Origin: Mesostigma viride
Taxonomy: Eukaryota; Streptophyta; Mesostigmatophyceae; Mesostigmatales; Mesostigmataceae
Direction: 5' to 3'
Length of the DNA: 64,000 nucleotides
Assembly (NCBI GenBank): GCA_009746045.1
Contig: RPFO01000229.1
Span: 1-64,000, forward strand
The notes under the pieces were generated by a model. The model saw nothing but the letters and a program-made list of their open reading frames with translations. It did not search any database and was not told the origin of the DNA. Below are positions 41,975 to 52,340 of this stretch, piece after piece. The first letter of the stretch is position 1, and each line of letters opens with the position of its first letter. The position numbers and the translations under genes were made by a program.

Positions 41975-43884
41975 GGCTACAAATTACATTAGGAACGCAC
42001 AAAGTGTCTTCACCCCCCTAGCACATCTCAAGAACGCCGCCGCAAGGACACAATCCAGGTATATTCGCCGTGTTGCGCAGTGTCTTGCCAGTAAAAGAAA
42101 GTCCAATATTGGAACCCAAGCGCCAGCACTTGATGCACTGATAGCTCCACCAGCCGTCAGAAATGCCGGCCTGTGACCTCCACCCCGCCCGCGGACGCGA
42201 TCACATATCCTCAAAATTCACGACAAGCTTGAGCGATGGATGGGTCATGACGAACCGAACGAGTGGAAACCGGCAGGATGGGTTTTCGCGGTTTTTTTGG
42301 TTTAGTGCAGGTGGTTGAAAAGTCTGGGGCAAGGCACATCCAACGGTTGCTGGGAGAGAGCATCGCCGGTCGTTGGGAAATCTGTCAGAGGGGGAGGCGC
42401 GTGGCCGCTCGGGGGTGGCCGTTCATTTCAAAGACGGAAGCATGGCTCTGTCCTGTTCACGAGCCAGGCTTTGAAAGGTCGGAGTTCCGATGCCGTGCTT
42501 GAATGCGGTACGGACAGGTGTGGGTGGTTCCGCTTACAGCGCTGTACGGACAGGTTAAATGAGGTTACACAGGGTTACACCTGTACAGGGTGGAGCGCAA
42601 CTTCCCGTCAGCGTTTCAAGCACCATGAAGTTCTGCAACAAGACTGAACCCCCCAGCGACTTTCACCCATTATAAGTTGCCACCACACACACACTGCGCC
42701 AGCTGGGGATGGCCGTTAGATTCGAATCGTATTTGGATCCGTAAGTGAACTGAGCCCACTAGTCTGACTTGAACTCTCAAAATCTCACTGAGCTCTGGGC
42801 CGCTGCCCGCTGGTCACGGCCGTGTGGAAAAGCTGTCCGTCGAACCTTGGTCGAACGGCAACCATTCGCCAATCGCCACTCTGGTCTATTCTGGTTCACA
42901 AACCAGGGGCAGGCCGATGGCGTCTAAGTACTGTAAAAAGAACGCTTGCTGACAGCTTGGTGGCAGAAAAATGGTAGCCAAAAAGTGGCGGCCTAGGATA
43001 CGTCACGATTTGCCGCGGCAAGCGATCATTTCAACGTTGCCATGGCTCTGTCTGTCACAGATGCACTATAAGAGCTCAGCTTGCTTGCGTGGTAGGCCGC
43101 GATAAGTAACGCACGTCACAATTACAGCCTCCATGCTGCAGGATTGTGTGGTTCCAAGCTCGGCAAGATTCGCTTCGACAGTACAGCCGGAATGCAGCTA
43201 TTCAAACTGCCAGCATCATCTGTGCTTCCCACTCATCATGCTACCCATGGTAAAAGATATTGCATTTTTTCTAGACTTCTGGCGCAGCTATTGATATACC
43301 TCTGCATGCAACAAACTTTGTATGTCTAGCCCGTGCTGCGTGCAAGTTTTCGAAGTTCTTGGCGACGTGCAGCAATGGCGGACATTAGCATGGCATGGAC
43401 AAGTCCTCTGCCACGGGGCAGCCTGCAATGCGGGATCTATCTTGTATCCTGTACTGCGCATTCCACCTAGGTGAGCGTCACGCTGTCAAAGTGGTTGTGG
43501 CGATACAGTGGTTCCTCTGCCATGCCATCACGCTCTGTAGGTGTCATAGATGGGCGGGATACCCCGATTGATCCCCTCGACGCAAGCATTTTACCTGTGA
43601 CTGCACCTGCTGCAACCCTTCACACGCTGCTAACGTGTGAAAAGCCATGAAAGACTGCAGCATGCAGCGACGAAAATTGTGAACCCTGCCATCAAGGAAT
43701 GGAGATACGTAGGGCAACCTTTAGAAGCTGCTTATTGCTGCAGGGTAGGATAACATCACACAGGCATGTGAGTTGACTGAGCCTGATTTAAAATGTTTCA
43801 TGATGGGCCTAGCTAGTGGGACCTGAAGAACATCTGCCTGATGTTAGATTGGTACCAATTAATCTTGGAAAGACATGTGAAGAA
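41975..43884. other. MYB3R upstream region, no gene supported
   Basis: Contains the MSA candidate and short repeats such as GGTTACACAGGGTTACACC near 42564-42582. No coding region or known repeat element was found to 43.88 kb. Confidence 0.5.
42339..42349 (+). promoter_or_regulatory. Candidate MSA element upstream of MYB3R
   Basis: TCCAACGGTTG matches the mitosis-specific activator consensus TCYAACGGYY, 365 bp upstream of the MYB3R start codon (orientation independent). A weaker copy TCGAACGGCAA is near 42852. MSA is the known target of plant MYB3R proteins; autoregulation here is inference. Confidence 0.45.
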
Positions 43885-43984
43885 ACGCATTTTAACATTT
43901 TTGTAAATAGAAGTTGGTAGGGAAAACTCCAACCGCACAGTTGAGGTTTCTACCAAGAGTCATGTACTTGCGTGATAAAGTTTA

Positions 43985-44093
43985 AGAGAGTGGAGTTTCT
44001 TGTGGAGGTGGTGAATCCTCAGAGATAAGAAGGAACACCAAAGGCAAAGGCAACTCTCTGGATATCACTGATGCTGAGTATTGAGCTAAAGCA

Positions 44094-44145
<52 letters not shown>

Positions 44146-44278
44146 AATTCATCCCTTTTTTCTGCACAGAAAGTGCCCTTTCTGTTTTAGAAAATGTGGA
44201 TCTAGCTAATGTGTTAAACTCTCCGCAGGTGGGGAGTACTATCACAAGATTGAAACTCAAAGGAATTGACGGGGGCTT
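43985..44278 (+). rRNA. Mitochondrial-type SSU rRNA fragment inserted in nuclear DNA (NUMT)
   Basis: Contains AACAGGATTAGATACCCTGG followed by TAGTCCACGCCGTAAACGAT, and at its end AAACTCAAAGGAATTGACGG, both universal SSU rRNA blocks (near E. coli 780-820 and 906-925). GTGTTAAACTCTCCGCAGGT and GGAACACCAAAGGCAAAGGC fit mitochondrial rather than plastid SSU. Homology may extend weakly upstream to about 43890. After GGGGGC the match stops abruptly, so about 300 bp of one domain is present. Not a functional gene. Confidence 0.85.
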
Positions 44279-44554
44279 TCGTGCCTCGCAACATTGGTAG
44301 CAGGGCCCCAGAATTAGAAGAATTAGGCGAGAGTGAGAAATTGTGTGCATGTGCGTGAGGCGAGCCTGTGCATGTGTATTAATTAAGTGAGACGGCTATT
44401 CCTGAACAATGGCAGTACAACGTTGTTTGAGGATGCGGTAGGTTACTTACACATGTATTGCACATTGGTATCTCAACACCCTCAGTATTACAATGCCAGT
44501 TTTTCACCCATATAGAGGTGTGTGCCCATGTGTCAGTGTGGGTGCGAATTCATA

Positions 44555-44740
44555 TCAATGAGAGAACCAACACATGCCAGATATCTGGAGAATCCGGACC
44601 ATGCATCCATGGTAGCTCGAGCATGCTGTTATCTTATCCGTGTTTGTCAAGTAGTTCAGGATGATGGGAATTACAGGAGTTCGAAATGTGTAGCCGTGTA
44701 TGTTAAAATTATGGCTGGCTAACATTCAGAGTGAGACCTC
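44555..44740 (+). repeat. Dispersed repeat E, copy 1
   Basis: Shares GGAGAATCCGGACCATG, GGTAGCTCGAGC, TTATCTTATCCG and AAATTATGGCTGGCT with copies at 53505-53690 and 59495-59640. All copies follow CAATGAGA(C/G)A(A)ACCA-like sequence. Open frames vary between copies, so it is likely a non-coding repeat. Confidence 0.7.
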
Positions 44741-44881
44741 TAGACGGTTTGCTAATAAACAAACTTGCGTGGTAAGTGCATTTGTTCCTAGCGGCCATAT
44801 GGGTGTCTCATTGATATGAGTGTCTAGTTGCCGGTAATAACCACGTACTGCTGCAATTGCTGGGCGCATGTAAGCTTTTTC

Positions 44882-44883
<2 letters not shown>

Positions 44884-44965
<82 letters not shown>

Positions 44966-45165
44966 CGTGTGTGTGTGTGTGCATGTGTGTGTACACGTTT
45001 GTGCGCTCGCGCGCGTGTGTGTGTTCCCGGGGGATGCTGGGTGCACATTGCATGTATGGTTTTGTGGTACGTGTGTGTTTGTGTGTGTATGTGTGTGTAT
45101 GTGTGTGTGTTTGTGCATGTATGCACGTGCATGCCGGTGCATGTGTGTGTGTGTGTCGGCCTAAT
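44884..45165. repeat. (GT)n microsatellite, pure then interrupted
   Basis: A pure (GT) run spans 44884-44960, followed by interrupted GT/TG-rich sequence to about 45165. The Cys/Val or Thr/His frames it opens are artefacts. Confidence 0.95.
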
Positions 45166-45489
45166 GAGATCTGAGATCGATGATGAGCTAGTAAGGTAGG
45201 TGAACGTTAGGCAACACGTCCATGCAGGGCGTAGGCGCTGGCTGTCTCCCGGATGTATAGATGCACGTACGGGATCGCAGTAGCACATGCAGCTATGATT
45301 ATGGGGTGTGACAACATTGTGTGTATGCCTCATCTAAAGCAGCAATGAAAAGAGCACACACAATTATGAGTACTGAGGAGAGGGGAGCGTGAGTTGTCAA
45401 TAGGCAATAGGTGGATTGAGGAAGATTGATCGCAACATGGCTATAGGGGAGACCACAGACTCTCTTCTCGACGAGCTGAAGAATCAACT
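45166..45489. other. No feature recognised
   Basis: Unique-looking sequence between the GT tract and the ORF1 relic; no gene, repeat or RNA seen. Confidence 0.4.
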
Positions 45490-45900
45490 CTTGTAGGCGT
45501 GCATGATGGCGCTGCCATGCAGGTGCGACACGGCAGGGCGCCTACCGCCTGCCCCATCTGGACACGGGCCAAGGCTGGCCCCCCTCCAGTGGTCCTCACC
45601 TTCAGCGACATCACAGCCCGAGTTCCCGAGGTTCCTCTCTCGCCGCGAGAAGCTGGTGAACACGTACCTCCTGGTTGCTTGATGACGACCTGACGCCAGC
45701 CCAGCAGCAGTGAACGCCGCGCGATCAGTGGCCCGACTACATCCGCCTCAAGACCAACCCCGAGAAGCCCCAGCCCCCAAGTGTACTGGCAAGGCGGGGA
45801 CGTACCTTTATGTCAACAAGAAATTGTGGAAGCCCCCCCGGGCTCCCCCGGGATAGAGCACTCAAGCTAGTTGTCTAGATCGATGGGGGCAATCGATTAT
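45490..45900 (+). pseudogene. ORF1-like C-terminal relic
   Basis: Plus strand encodes PPPVVLTFSDI, then SRREKLVNT, DDDLTPAQQQ in shifted frames, then LKTNPEKPQPP and a VYWQGGD segment; ends GGCTCCCCCGGGATAGAGCA. Matches the inverted relic at 31990-32235. Confidence 0.55.
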
Positions 45901-45964
45901 GGGATAGCTTAGACATTACAGCAATTGAAATGGTATTAGCGCACAGCGTTGTAATACCTTCAAT

Positions 45965-46270
45965 TATGAATTATAGCTCTGGCACCTTGTGGCCATCAGA
46001 TTGCGCCTTAGCCGACGTCTTGAGCCCACCTCACCTTTGTAGCATAAGCTATGCGTCAGCCTAAAGGTCTATGGTATTGCACTGGTTGTATTGCACCCAC
46101 AGTGTTGCGCCCCGGCATATGACCGTGTATGGCATTCATAGCGATTCGGGCCGGCCGCGGTGCCCACACCCCCGTAACTAGGACCTAGATAGCTTACATG
46201 CACAATCCATTCCATCCCATGTTCCCCTCCCACTGAGGACCTATGCTCACGTGACTGCAGTCACGTGTCT
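45965..46270. repeat. Dispersed element A, copy 4, with 20-bp palindrome
   Basis: AGCCGACGTCTTGAGCCCAC, CATAAGCTATGCGTCAGCCT and CCCACAGTGTTGCGCCCCGG match element A. CACGTGACTGCAGTCACGTG (46248-46267) is a perfect palindrome at the tip, followed by a TTAATTAATTA-type tail. Confidence 0.7.
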
Positions 46271-46430
46271 ATTAATTAATTAGTAATTAATTAACCATCC
46301 TATTAATTAATTTATTTATTTATTCATAATGGGATGGAATGGATGATGAAAGCTATCTAGGTCCTAGTCACTGTACAGGGGTGTGGGCATCACGTACGGC
46401 CAGAATCGCTATGCCGAATGCCATATACGC
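46118..46430. repeat. Inverted duplication of a LINE 3' end around the palindrome
   Basis: 46118-46222 (TATGGCATTCATAGCGATTC ... GACCTAGATAGCTTA ... CCATTCCATCCCAT) is inverted, with differences, at 46326-46430. The ~100-bp spacer contains the CACGTG palindrome and the TTAA tail, so the whole segment can fold into a long hairpin. Confidence 0.7.
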
Positions 46431-46690
46431 GGTCACACGCCGACACGCGCGGAGCCCCCGCAGACTTGCCAGGGGTGGTAGTCTCCTTGATCACTACTTG
46501 CCATATATCCTTGCGTACCATCCGTCTGCCTCCATATGCACAGACAAACCAGGAGGCTGCCCATGTGTGAGCCCGTCACGTCTAGCTAGGGTAGCACATG
46601 TCCATGCCGAGTCTATCACGAAATGAAGTCCACGGGTGGCGGCCCTACCGAGCGCGGCCTGGGGCACGCCAGGTGAGGACATGATATAAT
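46385..46690 (-). pseudogene. LINE third-subfamily 3' fragment
   Basis: On the minus strand GGTCTGAGGGGGCTCCGCGC-like sequence and LTHGQPPGLSVHMEADGWYA match the end of the fragment at 36742-37060. Too short and broken to code. Confidence 0.6.
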
Positions 46691-47344
46691 TAATCTATAG
46701 GTTCCTTAATTACAACCAAGTGCTCCTTTCAATTTCGTCTCTTCGATCGCTCAGGCTGATGTATCTTGAACGTCCATCAACATGCATGAGGACATGCTTG
46801 TGCTGCTCTAGTTGCCCTTCTTCTCCGATTGACATGAATGGCAAAGTGGAATGCTGCGATGATGCCTAGTTATTAGATCCAAGCCCCAAGGCGAGATTGC
46901 GACTTCCTCCAGAAAACTACATTAATGTATGTGCGGTGATGTTCACAGGGAAATTCTTCAGCCCCTAGCTTGTTGGGTCCACGTTCCCTCAGCCTGCGTC
47001 TCGCCTCCTTGCACGATGCACCATAGATTGCAGGCAACAAAGAAATTTGTTACAATGTCGGCAGCGAGAGAAAAATGCTCGATTTTTTCCTCGCGTAACT
47101 GCCGGCAACTGCTCAACTGGTCATCTTAACAAAAAAACATCATACAGTTACCAAAATGTCACCATTGTGCACGTACTCTGCCCGCTTCGCTTCCCGGGCG
47201 CATCATGTGCATCAGTGGAGAGGCCCTGCTTGGACCTGTGATCGACCTTTTCCTAATAATTACTGTCACTGTCACTCAAGGGTAGACTTTGAGCACAGCG
47301 CATCTACTAACAAGCAAGCAAGGCACGAAAGTGGAATTCATTGG
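46691..47344. other. No gene supported
   Basis: Short frames only; no recognisable repeat or RNA. GTCACTGTCACTC near 47266 is a minor simple repeat. Confidence 0.4.
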
Positions 47345-48590
47345 TTAATTAATTAAACTCGTGCTCCCGTCAAGGGTGGCCGGTCACGGAGCACCGGAGC
47401 GGCTTGTATTGTACATATGTACGTGCACAACAGGAAGACAGGGCAGAGACCCCCTTTCTCCTTCACTATGTCCTTCTCCTTCGCTATGTGCTACATATTC
47501 TTCCAACGGAGTTATGTCAATTCTCCTTCACTGTGCCGGCCACTGGCCAGAGGCATGCCACAGCAGCAATCGGACACGATAGACGATCCGGCAAGTTCTG
47601 TGGCTGCAATAAGACCCATGTCGGAGCATATCATAACAGCTAGGAGCGTGGGCTAGTTAGCTGATCATAGCCAGGACGTAGCATGGCTGTACATGGGCTA
47701 AGCTAACTAAGGCTATGGCTGGACTTGTGTACCGTGCGTTAGCTGTGCACGTGACTAGGTATGGTGGCACGTACGGCTAGGCAAACATTCTAGGCATGGC
47801 TGCCATCGCGGCATGGTGACTACCCGAATGCTTACAAGCTAGGGCTAGGGCTAGCCCGCCTGGGGGGCGTCCACATCTTGTGGTTGATCATCAGGTCCCC
47901 ACCCCCGCCTCCAGACTCCAGTTCACCTTGGCCGGGCTTCTGGCCGGGTCCTGCTTGTGGTGGAGGTATTCAGGCGCCACTGGTCGCATTGCTGCTGCTG
48001 CTGAGCGGGGGTCAGCTGGTCGTCCAGCGTCTAGACTGTGAGGTCTTGCAACCTCTTGCGACGAGAAAGGATCGAGCCGCTGCTTGTCCTCATCAGGGGA
48101 GGGGAAGGTGAGCAGGACTGGTGGGGGACAGGGGGAGCCTTGTCCCGTGAGTGGGGAAGGCGGTGGCACCCGCGCAGTTCTACCTCACCTACCAGGCCCA
48201 TGCATGAGGGTAAGAAGCTGGACCTCACGCTTGCCGACGAGATCAGTGATCTCGTCGGCAAGGGTGGTTGACGTCTCACCTGGCTTCTGCCAGGGGAAAC
48301 GACGCAGCACCATGCACTCGGCATTCAGAGTGGCACTCGGCGAGCGCGCGGATGGACATGCAAACATCAAACCCAGCTCACAGCGCTGCACTAAACGCGG
48401 CGCTCAGGCTTCCGAGGCGTATGACTGCCCTAGTTTCTCGCCTATTAAAATCAGGTGGAGGGCAATTAGTGCGGCCTGCTCGTTGACAAGAAGCTAGGTC
48501 GATGCCCGGCATCATGATCACCACCCCGCAAACCGAGGCCCTGGCCGCGCAGGTCCCGAAGATTGCAGCACAGACGGCCACCATTAATTA
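47345..48590 (-). pseudogene. Half-LINE relic: ORF1-like region plus 3' UTR with stem-loop and TTAA tail
   Basis: Read on the minus strand: ORF1 segment (48590 down to 47860) with the LDDQLTPAQQQ-like block near 48000, then a 3' UTR and the terminal hairpin GGTGCTCCGTGACC...GGGAGCACGAGT and TTAATTAA (47396-47345). No endonuclease or RT is present, so the unit is ORF1-only. An inverted pair CTTGCCGACGAGATCA/TGATCTCGTCGGCAAG lies at 48230-48262. Frameshifts destroy the reading frame. Confidence 0.6.
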
Positions 48591-49356
48591 ATTATTTAAT
48601 CAATAAAACTCGTGCTCCCGTTGGGGAGTCACGGTCTCACGGAGCACCGAATTAAGTGCTTTTAATCCCTGTGTGTGCACAACAGGAGAAAGGGCAGAGA
48701 CCCCCAGTCTCCTTCATGCCAAAGGCATGCCACAGCTGCATTCGGGCATGTTAGCTAAACGGACACGCTAACGATCCGGCAATCTGTGGGTGCAATAAGA
48801 CCCATGTGAGCATGGCATAACATGGAGTGTGGGCGAGTAAACTGATCATAGCTAGCCACTTGAGACGTAGCATGGCTGTACAACAAGGACTATGCTAAGG
48901 CTACAAGCATGGCTGGTTGTGTACCGTGCGTTAGCAATGCACGTGACTAGGTATGTTGGCACGGCTAGGCAAACTTTCTAAGCATGGCTGCCATGGCTGC
49001 AGTGACTACCAATGGATAAAAGCTAGGGCTATTGGCTAGTCTAGCCCGCGGGGGGCGTCCACATCTTGTGGTTGATCATCAGGTCCCCGCCCCTCCAGTA
49101 CACCTTGGGCTTCTGGGGGTCCTGCTTGTGGCGGAGGTACTCCGGCCACAGGTCGCGTCGCTGCTGCTGCTGAGCGGGGGTCAGGTCGTCGTCCAGCGTC
49201 CAGGTGAGGTCGTGCAACCGCTTTCGACGAGAGAGGAACCGCTGCTTGTCCTCACGGGAGGGGAAGGTGAGCAGAACTGGTGGGGGAGCCGCCTTGTCCC
49301 GTGAGTACGTGCATGGGGAAGGCGGTGACACCCACGCAGTTCTACCTCACCTAGGT

Positions 49357-49438
49357 CGAGCTCAAGGACCAGCTCCTTACCCTAACATGGGCCTGGTACC
49401 AGGCCCATGTTAGGGTAAGGAGCTGGTCCTTGAGCTCG
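49357..49438. repeat. 82-bp perfect palindrome inside ORF1
   Basis: Two 41-bp arms meet at GGTACC with no spacer (left arm starts CGAGCTCAAGGACCAGCTCC). Perfect palindromes of this size are unstable in DNA cloning. It sits at the same position of the ORF1 gene as the 33-bp palindrome at 48230-48262. Confidence 0.98.
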
Positions 49439-49941
49439 TCGGCAAGGGAGGTTGCACCGTCTCCGGCCCTGGCTCGATCCTGCGGGAAATTAACGACGCA
49501 GCACCACTCGGCACTCGCGGCGAGCGCGGTCGGTGGCCTCCCGTTGGTTGGCCTGGCAGTGGTCCTCCAGCTCCTGCATGGCCGGAGCTTCGTGGCAATG
49601 GCGTCGGTGGTGGAGGCGGTCGCCATGACCGCAGTGCTCAGGTCCACATAGGAGAGGGGCGGGAGGTCGCCAGCATCCAGCCGGGGTGGCTGGGATGCGA
49701 TGGTGGCCGTCTGCTCCGCTATCTTTGCATGGGACCTGTGAGGCCAGGGCCTCGGTGTGAGCGGTGATGGCTTCAAGCTTCTTCATGAGCACGCCGCACT
49801 TGCCCTCCACCTGGTTGAGGCGAGAGACAAGTGCAGCGTGCGTTTCAGATGCCTGCGCCGCGGTGTGCAGCGCCGTGAACTGGGGTTGGGGATTGTGGAC
49901 GACCTTGGTTTCCATGCATTGGAGACCCGGGCCTCCACCGT

Positions 49942-50436
49942 GGGCCGGGCCCACTTCAAATGTTCCGCCGTCCAAGCCAAGTGTGTGACACTTTTTCGCT
50001 ATTTTCGCAAAAAAAAAAAAAAATTTCGCACGAGCTCGCGTGATTTTCGCGTGATTTTCGCAAAATTTTCACACATTTTCGCACGATTTCGCACGATTTC
50101 GCACAATTTTGCATGATTTCGCACGATTTCGCATGGATTTCAACCAAGGGTCGTTTTGGGGAGTGACGTTTGACAAAATTTCGCATGAATTCACACACGT
50201 TGTGCACATCAAAATTTTTTACCGTCGACATTTTTCACATGAAATTTCGCACGATTTCAGCAAATTTCGCACAAATTCGCACGATTTCAGCAAATTTCAC
50301 ACGATTTCAGCAAATTTCGCACAATTTCGCACGATTTCGCACGACGAATCACTCTGCAGAGTGACGATCGTCGAAAAAGTCAAAAAAACGACAAAAAGTG
50401 TCACACTTTTCGGAACATTTGAAGTGGGCCCGGCCC
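49942..50436. mobile_element. 495-bp MITE with 26-bp perfect TIRs
   Basis: GGGCCGGGCCCACTTCAAAT plus TGTTCCG... start is exactly inverted at 50411-50436. The AT-rich interior is an array of TTTCGCACGAT-like motifs with a CACTCTGCAGAGTG palindrome, very like the interior of the 26307-26892 MITE although the tips differ. No clear target duplication beyond GT. Confidence 0.75.
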
Positions 50437-51109
50437 GTGTTGAGCGTCGTGTTCAGCGAGGTCAGCTTCTCGGCCAACGGCCAGGTCACGTGCTCCTCCA
50501 GCACTGCTCGGATGTCAGTCATCCTTGCAGAGGGAGGAAGCCGATGTGGCTGTCGGCGGCGCAGGCTGGGCTGGGGCGCGGATCTTGGCGGCGATTTTGG
50601 CCATGGGTAGCTGGTAGAAGCTGCACAGGATGGCGAGGCGGTGGAGGTCTCCCCTGGTAAAGAACCCCTCCAGGTTCTCGTCGGGGATCATTGGGCCCTG
50701 TGGCCCCATGGAGCTTGCGTTCCTGTGCCAAGAAACGCACTATTTCGGCGCATTCTTCTGTGGACAGCTCTAGCCAGTGCTGAAAAGAAAAAAGGCGGTC
50801 GGGATCAGGTAGGTACCTGCGCCATTTGTGTTCGTGGCAGGGTTTCTTGGGCTTGGGCGAGGCGCTTGGCAATGGGTTTGCTGGCGATGGATTTGCGAGC
50901 CCAGCCAGCTGGGCAAGGACGATGGCGAGTGGGTTGGGCTGGGAGCCGGAAAGCTCCTTTTCCAAGCCCCGTTTTGCTTTTGGGGTCGTCATAGCTGCTT
51001 AATTGTCAGGTGCGTAACTTTGGCAATACTGCGTTTAAGCCGGAACCGATTATCAGTACTGCGCGTGTGCGTCTCAAAAAAGCGCATCGAATGCAAGTGG
51101 TGTGCCCTA

Positions 51110-51395
51110 ATTAGCCGACGTCTTGAGCCCACCTCACATTTGTAGCATAAGCTATGCGTCAGCCTACCTATGGTATTGCACTGGTTGTATTGCACCCACA
51201 GTGTTGCGCCCCGGCACCATGCCGTGGAGAGAGCGCTCTGTGGCCTGCCCACCTGCGGCAGTGAGAGAAGCTAGGGCGCCCTCCCTCCTTCTCACTGTGT
51301 ATATAGTGTTGAAGGTTCCTTTACTCTGTATTGGCACCCACGTGACGCAGTCACGTGCTTATTAATTAATTAATTAATTAATTAATTAATTAATG
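51110..51395. repeat. Dispersed element A, copy 5
   Basis: The most complete copy: GCCGACGTCTTGAGCCCACC at the left, GGGCGCCCTCCCTCC in the middle, then CACGTGACGCAGTCACGTG and about nine TTAA units at the right. 50993-51109 holds no supported feature. Confidence 0.75.
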
Positions 51396-52340
51396 CAAGT
51401 GGTCTGACCGAATTTGGGGCTCAGATGCAAAAGATCTGAACTCCGCCGTCAGCCATACCGCCGTCAGCCATTTGTTTTGGCCCCCATGTAGATACCCAGC
51501 CCACTCGGCAGGCAGATGGCAGCCTCCCGCCGCACTCCTACGCAGTCCGGCTATACTGCGGCCGGCCATGCAGCGACCACCTAGACCACAGATGCCATCG
51601 CCACTCTCGACCACAGATGCCATCACCACGAGGCTGCAGGAGCTGGAAGCCCAACGCCGAGCAGAAGAGCGCGAGCTAGACATAAGACACTGACCGCGCC
51701 CGCCGCGAGTGCATGCCGAGTGGTGCTGCGTCGTTTCCCGCAGGATCGAGCCAGGGGAGACGGCAACCACTCTTGCAGACGAGCTCAAGAGCAAGCTTGT
51801 TTCCCTCCTGGGCATGGCAGGTGAGCTATAGTAGAGCTGCGTGGGCAACGCCTTCCCCACACACGGGACAAAGCGGCTCCCCCACCACTCACCATGGTCC
51901 TGCTCACCTTCCGCTCCATATAGAGGATATAAGCGGCGACGTTCCTCTCTTGTCGCAAGAGGTTGCACGACCTCCCCTGGACGCTGGACGACGACGTGAC
52001 CCCCGCTCAGCAGCAGCGGCGACGCGACCCATGCGGCCGGAGTACCTCCTGGTGGCGCCACAAGCAAGCCCCCAAATAATCAAGAAGCCCAAGGTGTTCT
52101 GGAGGGGCGGGGACTTGATTAATTAATTAATTAATTAAACTCGTGCTCCCGTTGGGGAGTCACGGAGCACCGAAGTGCTTTTAATCCCTGTGTGTGCACT
52201 ACAGGAGAAAGGGCAGAGACCCCCAGTCTCCTTCATGCCAAAGGCATGCCACAGCTGCAATCGGGCGCGGCTAGCTAAAAGGACAGGCTAACGATCCGGC
52301 AAACTGTGGGTGCACTGTGTGTGGGGACTTGATAGTTGGT
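51396..52340 (+). pseudogene. ORF1-like relic followed by inverted LINE 3' tail
   Basis: 51470-52120 on the plus strand encodes, in several frames, LRSPAILRPAMQRPPRP, PSGAASFPAGSSQGRRQPLL, then RGCTTSPGRWTTT-like and PKVFWRGGD, the ORF1 C-terminal block. 52121-52175 is the inverted shared hairpin with TTAATTAATTAA, and 52176-52340 its 3' UTR in reverse (GGGCAGAGACCCCCAGTCTC, also at 48690). Confidence 0.55.

Larger units (their letters stand above)
48591..50992 (-). pseudogene. Half-LINE relic 2: ORF1-like gene, MITE-split, with 3' UTR and TTAA tail
   Basis: An ATG at 50992 opens an N-terminal domain (FSFQHWLELSTEECAEIVRF near residues 66-85) that leaves frame near 50730 and continues as FYQLPMAKIAAKIR in another phase. 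After the MITE (49942-50436) come a coiled segment, the perfect palindrome at 49357-49438, and the C-terminal block FLSRRKRLHDLTWTLDDDLT, PAQQQQRRDLWPEYLRH, YWRGGDLMINHKMW to a stop near 49046. The 3' UTR ends in the shared hairpin and TTAA tail (48645-48590). Best-preserved ORF1 C-terminus of the window. Confidence 0.7.

Noticed and set aside
43982-44350. 122-codon minus-strand frame
   Set aside because: It is antisense to the mitochondrial SSU rRNA fragment.
44726-45333. His/Thr and Cys/Val-rich frames of 81-169 codons
   Set aside because: Produced by the (GT)n microsatellite.
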